In this document: positions 48,912 through 57,785 of the stretch, in pieces
Numbering within the stretch: the first letter of the stretch is position 1
How the letters are laid out: every line of letters starts with the position of its first letter
Assembly: GCF_900172345.1 (NCBI RefSeq)
Contig: NZ_FWFY01000003.1
Span: 62,001 to 126,000, forward strand
Length of the DNA: 64,000 bases
DNA from: Limimaricola soesokkakensis
Lineage (GTDB): Bacteria; Pseudomonadota; Alphaproteobacteria; Rhodobacterales; Rhodobacteraceae
Direction of reading: 5' to 3'
Notes under the pieces: generated by a model
Told to the model about the DNA's origin: nothing
What the model saw: only the letters and a program-made list of their open reading frames with translations
The model's database searches: none
Made by a program: the position numbers and the translations under genes

Positions 48912-48938
48912 GCACCCCCGACCGGATTTCGGTCGTTT
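48896..48938. terminator. tandem hairpins between convergent genes
   Basis: A perfect 10-bp stem (48896-48905 with 48910-48919) spans the hemolysin III stop codon. A second 6-bp stem (48919-48924 with 48930-48935) is followed by TTT. Together they probably end the plus-strand transcript before the convergent M48 gene. Confidence 0.55.
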
Positions 48939-48950
48939 CAGGAGATCGCG

Positions 48951-49724
48951 TCAGAGGCCCGCAGCGGTGCGGCGGACGATCTCCATGCGCTGTGCGTTCG
49001 GCGGGTGGGTCCCAAGGAAAGCGTCGCCCGGGTCGGGGATTCGCAGGAAGAACTGGGCGCCGTTGACGGGATCGTAGCCCGCGCGCTTGGCGATGGTGGT
49101 GCCCAGCGCATCGGCCTCCAGCTCGAAATCCTTGGAGTAGCTGCGCGCGCCGACGCCCGCGCCGATCTGCTGCGCTGTGCGCACAACGTCGGCGTTGCCG
49201 CCGCCGAGGCCACTGGCGAGCTGGCCGAACACCGTGGCGCCGATCGCGGCGTTGCGGCTCTGCCGGTCGAGATGACCGGCAATGTGATGCGCCGCCTCGT
49301 GGCTGAGCACGAAAGCGAGCTCGTCCGCGTTTCGCACCTCGCCGAGAAGCGCCACGGTGAAGGCGAGGATCGGCCGTCCCTGCGCATCGCGGGTCTGGTA
49401 GGCATTGGCGGGCTGGCCGGGGCGGTCATCGACGACGATCCGGAAATCGCAATCGAGCTGCGGCGCGTTGGCGCGGCAGACCTGCTCGGCGACCGGCTCG
49501 AGACGTTCGACCACCTGCACGAAATTGCGCGCGGCGACGCGGGCGGCATCGGGGTCGGCCACCACGCCGGGCCCCTTCGAGACGGTCACCTGGGTCGGGG
49601 CCGGGGTGCCGGGGCGGGTGACGGTGGTGGTCCGCTGCGGGCCGGTGGCGACCACGACGGGTGGCGCGCAGGCCGAGAGCCCGAGGCCGGCGGCCAGGGC
49701 GAGGAGAGTGAGGCGTGACAGCAT
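48951..49724 (-). CDS. M48 family metalloprotease, lipoprotein
   Basis: A 257-residue zinc protease with a lipoprotein signal and lipobox (GLGLSACAPP; Cys19). The HEAAH zinc motif lies at about residue 140, and the third ligand region is in FELEADALGTTIAKR. It is a short M48 protein without TPR repeats, similar to outer-membrane BepA/LoiP-type proteases, and should act in the periplasm on outer-membrane or envelope proteins. A Thr/Pro-rich linker follows the lipobox. It is convergent to the hemolysin III-like gene. Confidence 0.9.
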   Translation of the reverse strand: MLSRLTLLALAAGLGLSACAPPVVVATGPQRTTTVTRPGTPAPTQVTVSKGPGVVADPDAARVAARNFVQVVERLEPVAEQVCRANAPQLDCDFRIVVDDRPGQPANAYQTRDAQGRPILAFTVALLGEVRNADELAFVLSHEAAHHIAGHLDRQSRNAAIGATVFGQLASGLGGGNADVVRTAQQIGAGVGARSYSKDFELEADALGTTIAKRAGYDPVNGAQFFLRIPDPGDAFLGTHPPNAQRMEIVRRTAAGL

Positions 49725-49875
49725 CGGCAGGAATTTCCGGTTGTCTGAGGGCTTTGCGGATGATCCTAGCGGCGCGGCCGGGGCGCGGCCAGTCCTGCGG
49801 GCGCGCTGTTCACGCGATCGGCATGGGGTTGCCGTCGCGCTTGCGGCGCGGACCGGGCCTGCCTAGGCTGGGGCC

Positions 49876-50112
49876 ATGTTTACCATCGAGCATGATTTCG
49901 ACGCCACCGTGGTCACCCTTGTCGATGAAGGGGCGGCGAACCTGCAGGAGGACGTCACCGTCTGCGCCTTCGAGGATTGCGTCACGGTGGAGCAATACGA
50001 CCCCCGGCGCGATGCGGTGGTTCGCATCACCCTGTCGCTGCATCAGGCACGTGAACTGGGCGCGGCGCTGCACCTGCCCGAAGGGATCTACCGGGCGAAG
50101 TCGGAAAGCTGA
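49876..50112 (+). CDS. small acidic protein of unknown function
   Basis: A 78-residue acidic protein: MFTIEHDFDATVVTLVDEG start, DVTVCAFEDCVTVEQYD with two Cys, and SLHQARELGAALHLPEGIYR at the end. It has no signal peptide or membrane segment. The pattern of alternating strands and one helix suggests a compact fold. Function unknown. No clear ribosome binding site is visible before the ATG. It is convergent to fdsD. Confidence 0.6.
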   Translation: MFTIEHDFDATVVTLVDEGAANLQEDVTVCAFEDCVTVEQYDPRRDAVVRITLSLHQARELGAALHLPEGIYRAKSES

Positions 50113-50210
50113 ACGCGCCTGTCATTTCGTCTTTACGGAAAGACGCATTCGGGTCGGGTCGCAGGACTAGTCGAGGCCCGGAAGGTCGTTCTTGGCCCGC
50201 CGGGTTTCGC

Positions 50211-50233
50211 CATGCGTATTTATAGAAAGATGA
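50211..50233 (-). repeat. dispersed 23-nt motif, copy 2
   Basis: On the minus strand it reads TCATCTTTCT, two variable bases, then AAATACGCATG. It differs from copy 1 (36971-36993) only at those two bases. It lies between the convergent ends of the 78-residue gene and fdsD. Confidence 0.55.
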
Positions 50234-50264
50234 AAGGGACGGGCGCGGCTTGAGCCGGGGTGCC

Positions 50265-50525
50265 TCACTCCTCCTCGGAGTGGGCCGGGACGGCCTGGCC
50301 ATGCGCGCGCCAGATCTCGGCGCCCTTGCGTGCGAGGGGCTTCAGAGCCTCGGCCTGACCCGCATCCATCATCTCGAACAGCCGGTCGCGCATTCGCGGC
50401 TCCCAGAAGCTGCGCAGATGTTCGGCCACGCGTTCGGCGCGGGTGCCCTCGGCCTGGCTTTCGAAGAAGGTGGCGATCTGGTTCGCCATGTAGACGAGCT
50501 TTTCGTCGGTGGTTCTAGAGGACAT
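50265..50525 (-). CDS. fdsD: formate dehydrogenase subunit delta
   Basis: An 86-residue FdsD: KLVYMANQIATFFESQAEG, RVAEHLRSFWEPRMRDRL, KPLARKGAEIW. The small subunit belongs to soluble NAD-linked molybdenum formate dehydrogenases and is needed for full activity, perhaps for cofactor insertion. It overlaps fdhD by 11 nt and ends the operon. Confidence 0.92.
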   Translation of the reverse strand: MSSRTTDEKLVYMANQIATFFESQAEGTRAERVAEHLRSFWEPRMRDRLFEMMDAGQAEALKPLARKGAEIWRAHGQAVPAHSEEE

Positions 50526-51321
50526 GGGCGCTCCCTATGCGGGCGTGATGGGTAAAGATGCGGATGCCGTGGCGGTTGTGGGTGACGAGCGCGACGCCTG
50601 CCTCCTCTGCCAGCCGCACCGCATGGGCGGTGGGTTGCGAGACCGAGAGCATCACTGGCGCGCCGATCATCGCGGTCTTCTGGACCATCTCAAGCGACAG
50701 CCGCGAGGTCAGCACGACCGCGCCCGAGGCCGGATCGGTCCCGGCCGCCGCCATGGCGCCCGCCAGCTTGTCGAGCGCGTTATGGCGGCCCACGTCCTCG
50801 CGCGCCAGCACGATGCCCCGGCCCGGCACGTAGAAGCCCGCCGCATGGACGGCGCGGGTCTCGTCGTGCAGCGGCTGCATCGCGCGCAGGGCCTGAAGCG
50901 CGGCGGCGATCTCGGACGGGGCGAGCACGAGGTTCGAGGCGGGGACGGCCCGCACCTCGCGCGCGGCCTGTGCGAGGCTGTCGATGCCGCACAGGCCGCA
51001 GCCCACCGGGCCGACCTGCGCGCGGCGGCGCGCGTCGAGTGCGGCCTGCTTGTCCTCGGGCAGCCAGATCCGGGCCTCGATGCCGTTTGGCTGTTCGACG
51101 ATCTCGACCTCGCCGATCTCGTGCGCTTCTGCGAAGCCTTCGGTGAGGGTGAAACCGCGCGCGAAATCCTCGATGTCGGCGGGCGTCGCCATCATCACCG
51201 CTTGGGTCGAGCCGTTGTAGACCACCGCCACCGGGGTCTCCTCGGGCAGCGACACGGGCGCGGAGACCGCGCCCGTGTCATGGGCCGCAACCCGGCGGTA
51301 GGGATGCAGCCCGTCGCTCAT
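50515..51321 (-). CDS. fdhD: formate dehydrogenase sulfurtransferase FdhD
   Basis: A 268-residue FdhD that carries sulfur from cysteine desulfurase to the molybdenum cofactor of FdsA. The reactive CGLCG Cys pair lies near residue 120, after FARGFTLTEGFAEAHEIGE; C-terminal landmarks include EDVGRHNALDKLAG and TSRLSLEMVQKTA. The start at 51321 overlaps the fdsA stop by 4 nt (ATGA). Confidence 0.94.
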   Translation of the reverse strand: MSDGLHPYRRVAAHDTGAVSAPVSLPEETPVAVVYNGSTQAVMMATPADIEDFARGFTLTEGFAEAHEIGEVEIVEQPNGIEARIWLPEDKQAALDARRRAQVGPVGCGLCGIDSLAQAAREVRAVPASNLVLAPSEIAAALQALRAMQPLHDETRAVHAAGFYVPGRGIVLAREDVGRHNALDKLAGAMAAAGTDPASGAVVLTSRLSLEMVQKTAMIGAPVMLSVSQPTAHAVRLAEEAGVALVTHNRHGIRIFTHHARIGSAHVL

Positions 51322-54269
51322 TCCGCCGCCGGCAGGATGCGGCGCGATTGCTCGGCCTGCGCGTCGTAGTCCTGCTGCCATTCGGAGGGGCCGTTCGACG
51401 GGCTGACCTGCACCGCCGTCACCTTGTATTCCGGGCAGTTGGTGGCCCAGTCCGAGAAGTCGGTGGTGATGACGTTGGCCTGCGTCGTCGGGTGGTGGAA
51501 GGTGGTGTAGACCACGCCGGGGCTGACCCGGTCGGTGATCAGCGCACGCAGGCTCGTGTCGCCCGAGCGCGAGGCGAGACGGACGTAGTCGCCGTCGCGC
51601 ACGCCGCGCAGCTCGGCATCATGCGGGTGGATCTCCAGCACGTCCTCCTCGTGCCAGCGCGAGTTCTCGGTCCGCCGAGTCTGCGCGCCCACATTGTACT
51701 GCGACAGGATGCGCCCAGTGGTGAGCAGCAGCGGGAAACGCGGGCCGGTCTTCTCGTCGGTCGCCACGTATTCGGTGCGGATGAAACGCCCGCGACCGCG
51801 CACGAAGCCGTCGATATGCATGAGCGGCGTGCCCTCGGGCGAGGCGTCGTTGCAGGGCCACTGCACCGAGCCTTTCTCCTCCAGCAGCTCGTAGCTGACA
51901 TTGGCGAAGCTCGGCGTCGTCGCCGCGATCTCGGCCATGATCTGCGCAGGGTGGGTATAGGTCCAGCCGCCGCCCATCGCGTTCGCCAAGAGCTGCGTCA
52001 CCTCCCAATCGGCATAGCCGTTCTTTGGCGCCATCACCTTGCGCACGCGGTTGATACGGCGCTCGGCATTTGTGAAGGTGCCGTCCTTTTCGAGGAAGGT
52101 CGAGCCGGGCAGGAAGACATGCGCGTAGTTCGCGGTCTCGTTCAGGAACAGGTCCTGCACGATCACGCAGTCCATCGCCGCCAGACCCGCCGCCACGTGC
52201 TTGGTGTCGGGGTCGGACTGAAGGATGTCCTCGCCCTGGCAGTAGAGGCCCTTGAAGGTGCCGTCGACGGCGGCATCCAGCATGTTGGGAATGCGCAGGC
52301 CCGGCTCGCTGTCGAGCTTGACGTTCCACAGGCTCTCGAACACCTCGCGGACCTCCGAGCCCGAGACGTGCCGGTAGCCCGGCAGTTCGTGCGGGAAGGA
52401 GCCCATGTCGCAGGAGCCCTGCACGTTGTTCTGGCCGCGCAGCGGGTTCACGCCGACGCCGCGACGACCGATATTGCCGGTCAGCATGGCGAGGTTGGCG
52501 ATGCCGATGACGGTGGTCGAACCTTGGGAATGCTCGGTCACGCCGAGACCGTAATAGATCGCGCCGTTGCCGCCCGTGGCGTAGAGACGGGCAGCCTTGC
52601 GCAGCTCTTCCGCCGGGACGCCGGTGAGCATTTCGACCGCCTCGGGCGCGTGGCGATCCTCGGCCACGAACTCCACGTAGTCCTGGAACTCCTCCCAGTC
52701 GCAGCGGGTGCGGATGAACTCCTCGTCGTAGAGGCCCTCGGTCACGATCACATGCGCCATCGCGGTGACGATCGCGACGTTGGTGCCCGGCCGCAGCGCT
52801 AGGTGATGCGCAGCAGCGACATGCGGGCTTTTAACAAGGTCGATCCGGCGAGGATCGACGACGATCAGCTTCGCCCCCTCCCGCAACCGCTTCTTGAGGC
52901 GGCTCGCGAAGACCGGGTGGCCGTCGGTCGGGTTGGCCCCGATGACGACGACCACATCCGTGTCCTCGACCGAATCGAAATCCTGCGTCCCGGCCGAAGT
53001 GCCGTAGGTCTGGCCTAGGCCGTATCCCGTGGGTGAGTGACAGACGCGGGCGCAGGTATCGGTGTTGTTGTTGCCGAAGACGGCGCGAGCCATCTTCTGG
53101 ACGAGGTAGGTCTCCTCGTTGGTGCAGCGCGACGAGGTGATCACGCCGATCGACTTCTTGCCGTACTGATCCTGGATGCCGCGCATCTTCTTGGCGGCAA
53201 AGCCAATCGCCTCGTCCCAGGACACCTTTTTCCAGGGCTGGTCAATGCTGTCGCGGATCATCGGGTTGAGGATGCGGTCCTTGTGCGCGGCATAGCCATA
53301 GGCGAAGCGGCCCTTGACGCAAGAGTGGCCGCGATTGGCCTTGCCGTGCTTGTAGGGGGTCATCCGCACCAGCTCGTCGCCGCGCATCTCGGCCTTGAAC
53401 GAACAGCCGACGCCGCAATAGGCGCAGGTGGTGACGACGGCGCGATCGGGCGTGCCGATCTCGATCACCGACTTCTCCTGCAGCGTCGCGGTCGGGCAGG
53501 CCTGCACGCAGGCGCCGCAGGACACGCAGTCCGAGGTCATGAAATCGTCGAGCTTGGTGCCCGCCGAAACCCGGCTGTCGAAGCCGCGACCCTCGATGGT
53601 CAGCGCGAAGGTGCCCTGCACCTCCTCGCAGGCCCGCACGCAGCGCGAGCAGACGATGCACTTGGAGGGGTCGTAGGTGAAGTAAGGGTTGCTGTCATCC
53701 TTGGGGATGAACTGCGGGTTGTTGATGCCCACCGGGTTGCGCAGCCGCGCCTCGGCCTGGCTCCGCGCACCGGTGCCCGAGGGGTCGTAGTGGTTGTCGC
53801 CGGGGGTGTAGCGCACGTCGCGCAGGCCCACGGCGCCCGCCATGTCCTGCAACTCGCAATCGCCATTGGCGCCGCAGGTCAGGCAATCGAGCGGGTGGTC
53901 GGAGATGTAGAGCTCCATCACCCCCTTGCGGAGCTTCTTGATCTTGGAGGTCTGGGTGTGGACCACCATGCCCTCGGCCACCGGCGTGGTGCAGGAGGCG
54001 GGGGTGCCGCGACGGCCCTCGATCTCGACCACGCAGAGACGGCAGGAGCCGAAGGCGGCCATGTTGTCGCTGGCGCAGAGCTTGGGCACCTGGATGCCCA
54101 GCTCGGCCGAGGCGCGCATGACGCTCGTGCCGTCGGGCACCGTCACCTCGAAGCCGTCGATGCTCAACGTCACCATGCTGGTGGAGGTCGCGGCGGGCGT
54201 GCCCATGTCGCGGTCGTCGTGCAGGCCGGTGCCGCCCGGACCGTCAAAGGGGATCAAAAAGTCCTTCAT
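51318..54269 (-). CDS. fdsA: NAD-dependent formate dehydrogenase subunit alpha
   Basis: A 983-residue catalytic subunit. In order: N-terminal [2Fe-2S] domain (CASDNMAAFGSCRLC), HPLDCLTCGANGDCELQ with the His-Cys cluster, two 4Fe-4S motifs (CIVCSRCVRACEE, CVSCGACVQACPT), the [4Fe-4S] of the molybdopterin domain (CAYCGVGCSFKAE) and the Mo-ligand Cys in TDTCARVCH (Cys, not selenocysteine). A long C-terminal molybdopterin-dinucleotide-binding domain follows. It oxidises formate to CO2 and passes electrons to FdsB. Confidence 0.96.
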   Translation of the reverse strand: MKDFLIPFDGPGGTGLHDDRDMGTPAATSTSMVTLSIDGFEVTVPDGTSVMRASAELGIQVPKLCASDNMAAFGSCRLCVVEIEGRRGTPASCTTPVAEGMVVHTQTSKIKKLRKGVMELYISDHPLDCLTCGANGDCELQDMAGAVGLRDVRYTPGDNHYDPSGTGARSQAEARLRNPVGINNPQFIPKDDSNPYFTYDPSKCIVCSRCVRACEEVQGTFALTIEGRGFDSRVSAGTKLDDFMTSDCVSCGACVQACPTATLQEKSVIEIGTPDRAVVTTCAYCGVGCSFKAEMRGDELVRMTPYKHGKANRGHSCVKGRFAYGYAAHKDRILNPMIRDSIDQPWKKVSWDEAIGFAAKKMRGIQDQYGKKSIGVITSSRCTNEETYLVQKMARAVFGNNNTDTCARVCHSPTGYGLGQTYGTSAGTQDFDSVEDTDVVVVIGANPTDGHPVFASRLKKRLREGAKLIVVDPRRIDLVKSPHVAAAHHLALRPGTNVAIVTAMAHVIVTEGLYDEEFIRTRCDWEEFQDYVEFVAEDRHAPEAVEMLTGVPAEELRKAARLYATGGNGAIYYGLGVTEHSQGSTTVIGIANLAMLTGNIGRRGVGVNPLRGQNNVQGSCDMGSFPHELPGYRHVSGSEVREVFESLWNVKLDSEPGLRIPNMLDAAVDGTFKGLYCQGEDILQSDPDTKHVAAGLAAMDCVIVQDLFLNETANYAHVFLPGSTFLEKDGTFTNAERRINRVRKVMAPKNGYADWEVTQLLANAMGGGWTYTHPAQIMAEIAATTPSFANVSYELLEEKGSVQWPCNDASPEGTPLMHIDGFVRGRGRFIRTEYVATDEKTGPRFPLLLTTGRILSQYNVGAQTRRTENSRWHEEDVLEIHPHDAELRGVRDGDYVRLASRSGDTSLRALITDRVSPGVVYTTFHHPTTQANVITTDFSDWATNCPEYKVTAVQVSPSNGPSEWQQDYDAQAEQSRRILPAAE

Positions 54270-55807
54270 TCCGCTGCCTCCTTGGCATTGGCATGGAAAT
54301 CGTCAGGGAAATGGGTGAGCGCCGACATGACGGGGTAGGGGGTGAAGCCGCCCAGCGCGCAGAGCGAGCCGTCCTTCATGGTATCACAAAGATCGGTCAG
54401 CAGCGGGATCGCCGAGGCATCGCCACGCGCGATCCGGTCGACCGTCTCGACACCGCGCACCGCGCCGATCCGGCAGGGCGTGCACTTGCCGCAGCTCTCG
54501 ACCGCGCAGAACTCCATCGCGAAGCGCGCCATGCCAAGCATGTCGGCGGTGTCGTCGAACACCACCACGCCCGCATGGCCGATCAGGCCGCCTTGACCGT
54601 CGAACTCCTCGTATCCGAAGGGCGTGTCGAACTTGGAGCGGGGAAAATAGGCACCCAGCGGGCCGCCGACCTGCACCGCCTTGACCGGGCGGCCCGTCGC
54701 CGTGCCGCCGCCGATCTCGTCGACCAGTGCGCCGAGAGAGGTGCCGAAGGCAGTTTCGAACAGGCCGCCGAACTTCACGTTGCCCGCGATCTGGATCGGG
54801 ATGGTGCCGCGCGAGCGCCCCAGCCCGAAGTCGCGGTAATGCGCCGCGCCCTTTTCGAAGATCACCGGCACGGTGCCGAGCGAGATGATGTTGTTCACCA
54901 CGGTCGGCTTGCCGAGGAAGCCTTCGATCGCCGGGAGGGGCGGCTTGGCGCGCACCACGCCGCGCTTGCCCTCGAGGCTGTTCAGCAGCGAGGTCTCCTC
55001 GCCGCAGACATAGGCGCCTGCGCCGACGCGGACCTCCATGTCATAGGTGAAGCCGGAGCCGAGCACCGACGCGCCGAGCACACCGCGCGCGCGGGCGATG
55101 CGGATCGCCTCGTTCATGGTGTGGATCGCCTCGGGATACTCCGAGCGCAGGTAGATGTAGCCCTTGGTCGCGCCGACGCAGATGCCGGCGATCGCCATGC
55201 CCTCGATCAGGCTGAAGGGGTCGCCCTCCATCAGCATCCGATCGGCGAAGGTGCCGGAATCGCCCTCGTCGGCATTGGCGACAATGTATTTCTGCGAGGC
55301 AGGGGCGAGCCGCACCGTGTCCCACTTGATGCCGGTCGGGAAACCGGCGCCGCCACGACCGCGCAGGCCCGATTCCTTCATCTCGTCGATCATCTCGGTG
55401 CCGGTCATGCCGAGCGCCCGGCGCAGACCCTTGAGGCCGCCATGCGCCTCGTAGGCATCGAGGGAGAGCGGATCGATGACGCCGACGCGGGCAAAGGTGA
55501 GGCGGGTCTGCCGCTTCATCCAGTCGATCTCCTCGGTCGGGCCGAGGGCGAGGGTATGATCGTCCCAATCGGTGTCGAACAGCGCCTCGACGTCGTGCGG
55601 CGTCACCGGGCCGAAGGCATGGCGGACGCCGTCCTTCTCGACCTCGACCATCGGCTCCAGCCAGAGCATCCCGCGCGAGCCGTTGCGGATCAGCTCGACC
55701 TCGATCTCGCGGATCTTCGCCTCGGCCAGCACCGCCTCGGCGACCTTTTCGGCATCGACCGCGAGGGCGGCGGCGTCACGGGGGACGTAGATCTTCAGCT
55801 TGCTCAT
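54266..55807 (-). CDS. fdsB: formate dehydrogenase subunit beta (NuoF-like)
   Basis: A 513-residue flavoprotein. The first 110 residues are a thioredoxin-like domain, then a NuoF-type core with RGRGGAGFPTGIKW for NADH, ANADEGDSGTFADR for FMN and CGKCTPCRIGAVRG for a 4Fe-4S cluster. It passes electrons from FdsA to NAD. The start at 55807 overlaps fdsG by 4 nt, and its end overlaps fdsA by 4 nt. The frame is open upstream, antisense-like. Confidence 0.95.
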   Translation of the reverse strand: MSKLKIYVPRDAAALAVDAEKVAEAVLAEAKIREIEVELIRNGSRGMLWLEPMVEVEKDGVRHAFGPVTPHDVEALFDTDWDDHTLALGPTEEIDWMKRQTRLTFARVGVIDPLSLDAYEAHGGLKGLRRALGMTGTEMIDEMKESGLRGRGGAGFPTGIKWDTVRLAPASQKYIVANADEGDSGTFADRMLMEGDPFSLIEGMAIAGICVGATKGYIYLRSEYPEAIHTMNEAIRIARARGVLGASVLGSGFTYDMEVRVGAGAYVCGEETSLLNSLEGKRGVVRAKPPLPAIEGFLGKPTVVNNIISLGTVPVIFEKGAAHYRDFGLGRSRGTIPIQIAGNVKFGGLFETAFGTSLGALVDEIGGGTATGRPVKAVQVGGPLGAYFPRSKFDTPFGYEEFDGQGGLIGHAGVVVFDDTADMLGMARFAMEFCAVESCGKCTPCRIGAVRGVETVDRIARGDASAIPLLTDLCDTMKDGSLCALGGFTPYPVMSALTHFPDDFHANAKEAAE

Positions 55808-56283
55808 GCGCCGACCTCCGAGAGCAGGGTTTCGAGCCGCTTCTCGTCGACGCGGGCCACGACGCGACCGTCGATCATCGCGGCAGGGCCGGTGGCGCAG
55901 AGGCCGAGGCAATACACGGGCTCCAGCGTCACGCCGCCATCGGCGGTGGTGCCGTGCCAGTCGACGCCAAGCCGGGCCTTGGCCGCGGCTTCGACGCCAT
56001 GGCCGCCACGGGCCTGGCAGGCCTCGGCGCGGCAGATCTTGACCATGTGGCGGCCCGCCGGCTCCTCGCGGAAATCATGGTAGAAGCTGACCACGCCATG
56101 CACCTCGGCGCGGCTGATGTTCAGCCCTTCGGCGATGATCGGCAGCGCCTCCGGCGGCACGTAGCCCCATTCGGCCTGCACCGCGTGCAGGATCGGCAGC
56201 AGCGGCCCCTCAAGTTGCGCGTGATCGGAGAGAATCGCGCCAAGGCGCGTCTCCAGATCGACGGGGGCTGGCGGTGTCGGCAT
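55804..56283 (-). CDS. fdsG: formate dehydrogenase subunit gamma (NuoE-like)
   Basis: A 159-residue thioredoxin-like [2Fe-2S] protein with C-x4-C (CRAEACQARGG) and C-x3-C (CLGLCATGPA) ligands, as in NuoE. It feeds electrons between FdsA and FdsB. It is the first structural gene of fdsGBA-fdhD-fdsD. A LysR-type box lies 80-95 nt upstream. Confidence 0.95.
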   Translation of the reverse strand: MPTPPAPVDLETRLGAILSDHAQLEGPLLPILHAVQAEWGYVPPEALPIIAEGLNISRAEVHGVVSFYHDFREEPAGRHMVKICRAEACQARGGHGVEAAAKARLGVDWHGTTADGGVTLEPVYCLGLCATGPAAMIDGRVVARVDEKRLETLLSEVGA

Positions 56284-56361
56284 TGGCTGGCTCCTCCTCG
56301 AGTCGTCCGCGCATACAACTGCATGCTCACGCCCCGGATCAATATCGCTGTTCCGTGCCGC

Positions 56362-56378
56362 GATAGAGAAATCCTATC
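56362..56378 (-). promoter_or_regulatory. LysR-type T-N11-A box before fdsG
   Basis: GATAG-N7-CTATC (17 bp) is a dyad with the T-N11-A core of LysR operators. It overlaps the lysR stop codon and lies about 80 nt before the fdsG start, where an activator site would be expected. Confidence 0.5.
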
Positions 56379-57261
56379 ATAACTTGTCGAAGCGCCGAGC
56401 CTCGGCGAGCAGGGCCGAGAGCAGCGGCGTGTGCGGCTCGCGCCAAGGCGCGATCAGCCCGATCTCATGCGCGGCATCGGGGGCGGTCAGGGGGCGGGCG
56501 ACCAGCGGCTGCCCTTCCAGAAAGATCGCCGCGCCGCGCTCGGGCAGGATCGTCACCCAGCCGGTGGCAAGCACGTGGCTGATCAGCACGATGGTCGAGT
56601 TGGTCTCGACCTTGGGCGCAACCTCGACGCCAGCGGCCCGCAGATGCCCGGCGATGATCCGGCGGTTCTGCATGTCAGGGGTGAGCAGGCACAGCTCGAC
56701 CTGCGCCAGATCGCCCCAGCGCAGCCTGTCGCGATCGGCCAGCGGTGCGTCGGCGCGCATCACCGCGACATAGCGCTCGGTATAAAGCGGCACGGTGACG
56801 ACCCGGCCCAGCGGCTCGTTATCGAGATAGCCGATCCCGGCATCCGCCTCGTGATCTTCGATCGCCGCCAGAAGCTGGGTGGTGGTGGCCGAGCGTATGG
56901 AGAAGCGCATTCTCGGATGCGCGGCCGAAAAGCGCGAGGTGAGTTGCGCCACCGCGCCCAGTGCCGTCGGGATGACCGCGAGCCGCAGCACGCCGGTAAG
57001 CCCCTCACGCGCAGCGCGCAGTTCCTCCTTCATGCCCTTCACGTCGCCCGAAATGCGCCTCGCCCAGTCGAGCACGCGCTCGCCCTCGGGCGTCAGCCCC
57101 TGAAATCGCGAGCCCCGCCGCACAAGCATCACCCCGAGCTGATCCTCGAGCTGGCGGATCGCGGCTGAAAGGGTGGGCTGCGTCACACCCATCGCTTCGG
57201 CCGCACGGCCGAAATGCCGGGCCTTGGCAAGCGCCAGGAACGCCTCGAGCCGCTCGATCAT
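56377..57261 (-). CDS. fdsR: LysR family regulator, probable formate dehydrogenase regulator
   Basis: A 294-residue LysR protein. The helix-turn-helix is RHFGRAAEAMGVTQPTLSAAIRQLED; the ligand domain includes LRLAVIPTALGAVAQLTSRF and DAGIGYLDNEPLGRV. It lies directly upstream of, and in the same direction as, fdsG (93 bp), so it may be co-regulated with it. It likely senses formate or another metabolite, inferred from context. The start at 57261 has GGGAGC before it. Confidence 0.85.
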   Translation of the reverse strand: MIERLEAFLALAKARHFGRAAEAMGVTQPTLSAAIRQLEDQLGVMLVRRGSRFQGLTPEGERVLDWARRISGDVKGMKEELRAAREGLTGVLRLAVIPTALGAVAQLTSRFSAAHPRMRFSIRSATTTQLLAAIEDHEADAGIGYLDNEPLGRVVTVPLYTERYVAVMRADAPLADRDRLRWGDLAQVELCLLTPDMQNRRIIAGHLRAAGVEVAPKVETNSTIVLISHVLATGWVTILPERGAAIFLEGQPLVARPLTAPDAAHEIGLIAPWREPHTPLLSALLAEARRFDKL

Positions 57262-57785
57262 CGCAAGCTCCCCGTGCCGTGGCGAAGCGGCCCCATGACC
57301 CCGAACCTGTCGGTCCCGGAAACCGCCTGTCGGGCCGGACAGGATGTCGTTCCGTGCGGCACATGCCGCGCTTCCATTGCCCGTACGAAATCCGGGGCGG
57401 AGTCGGTCGGATAGCATGTCATCTGGCGTGTTCTCCCGCCTCGGAACTAGCGCTAAGGGAGGGCTGTGACGAGAGCCGGCAGATTTTTGCTATCCGTGAT
57501 TGATCACAATTTCCGGACGCGGGCACGGGAAATGAAACGTGAAGTTGCCCTGCGCTCGGGTTCGCTCGACATGATCTGTACGAAAGCGGCGGGATTTTCG
57601 CCATAAGGTTGCTCATCTTGCCTGACCTTGGGGAAATTCGGCGAGTCTGCTGTCGCATGGTCATGCCGCGAATAGTCTTGCATTGCAGGGCCTATCGCAA
57701 AAGGATCGTGCCACAACCACGCCCGCAAAGGGCGGACGTCCATCCGGCGCGGCCTCACCCGCGCCTTTTACACAGGGATGATCTA
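57262..57785. other. 524-bp intergenic region between lysR and the oppA-like gene
   Basis: The divergent region must hold both promoters. Two small hairpins near the right end (57720-57734 and 57746-57765) are the only clear structure. It is unusually long for this compact window and could encode a small RNA. Confidence 0.5.
57746..57769 (+). terminator. terminator-like hairpin in the oppA-like leader
   Basis: A 7-bp GC stem (57746-57752 with 57759-57765), a 6-nt loop and TTTT (57766-57769), ending 4 nt before the ribosome binding site (AGGGA at 57774). A second 5-bp hairpin is upstream (57720-57734). It could attenuate transcription or end a small upstream RNA. Confidence 0.5.
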
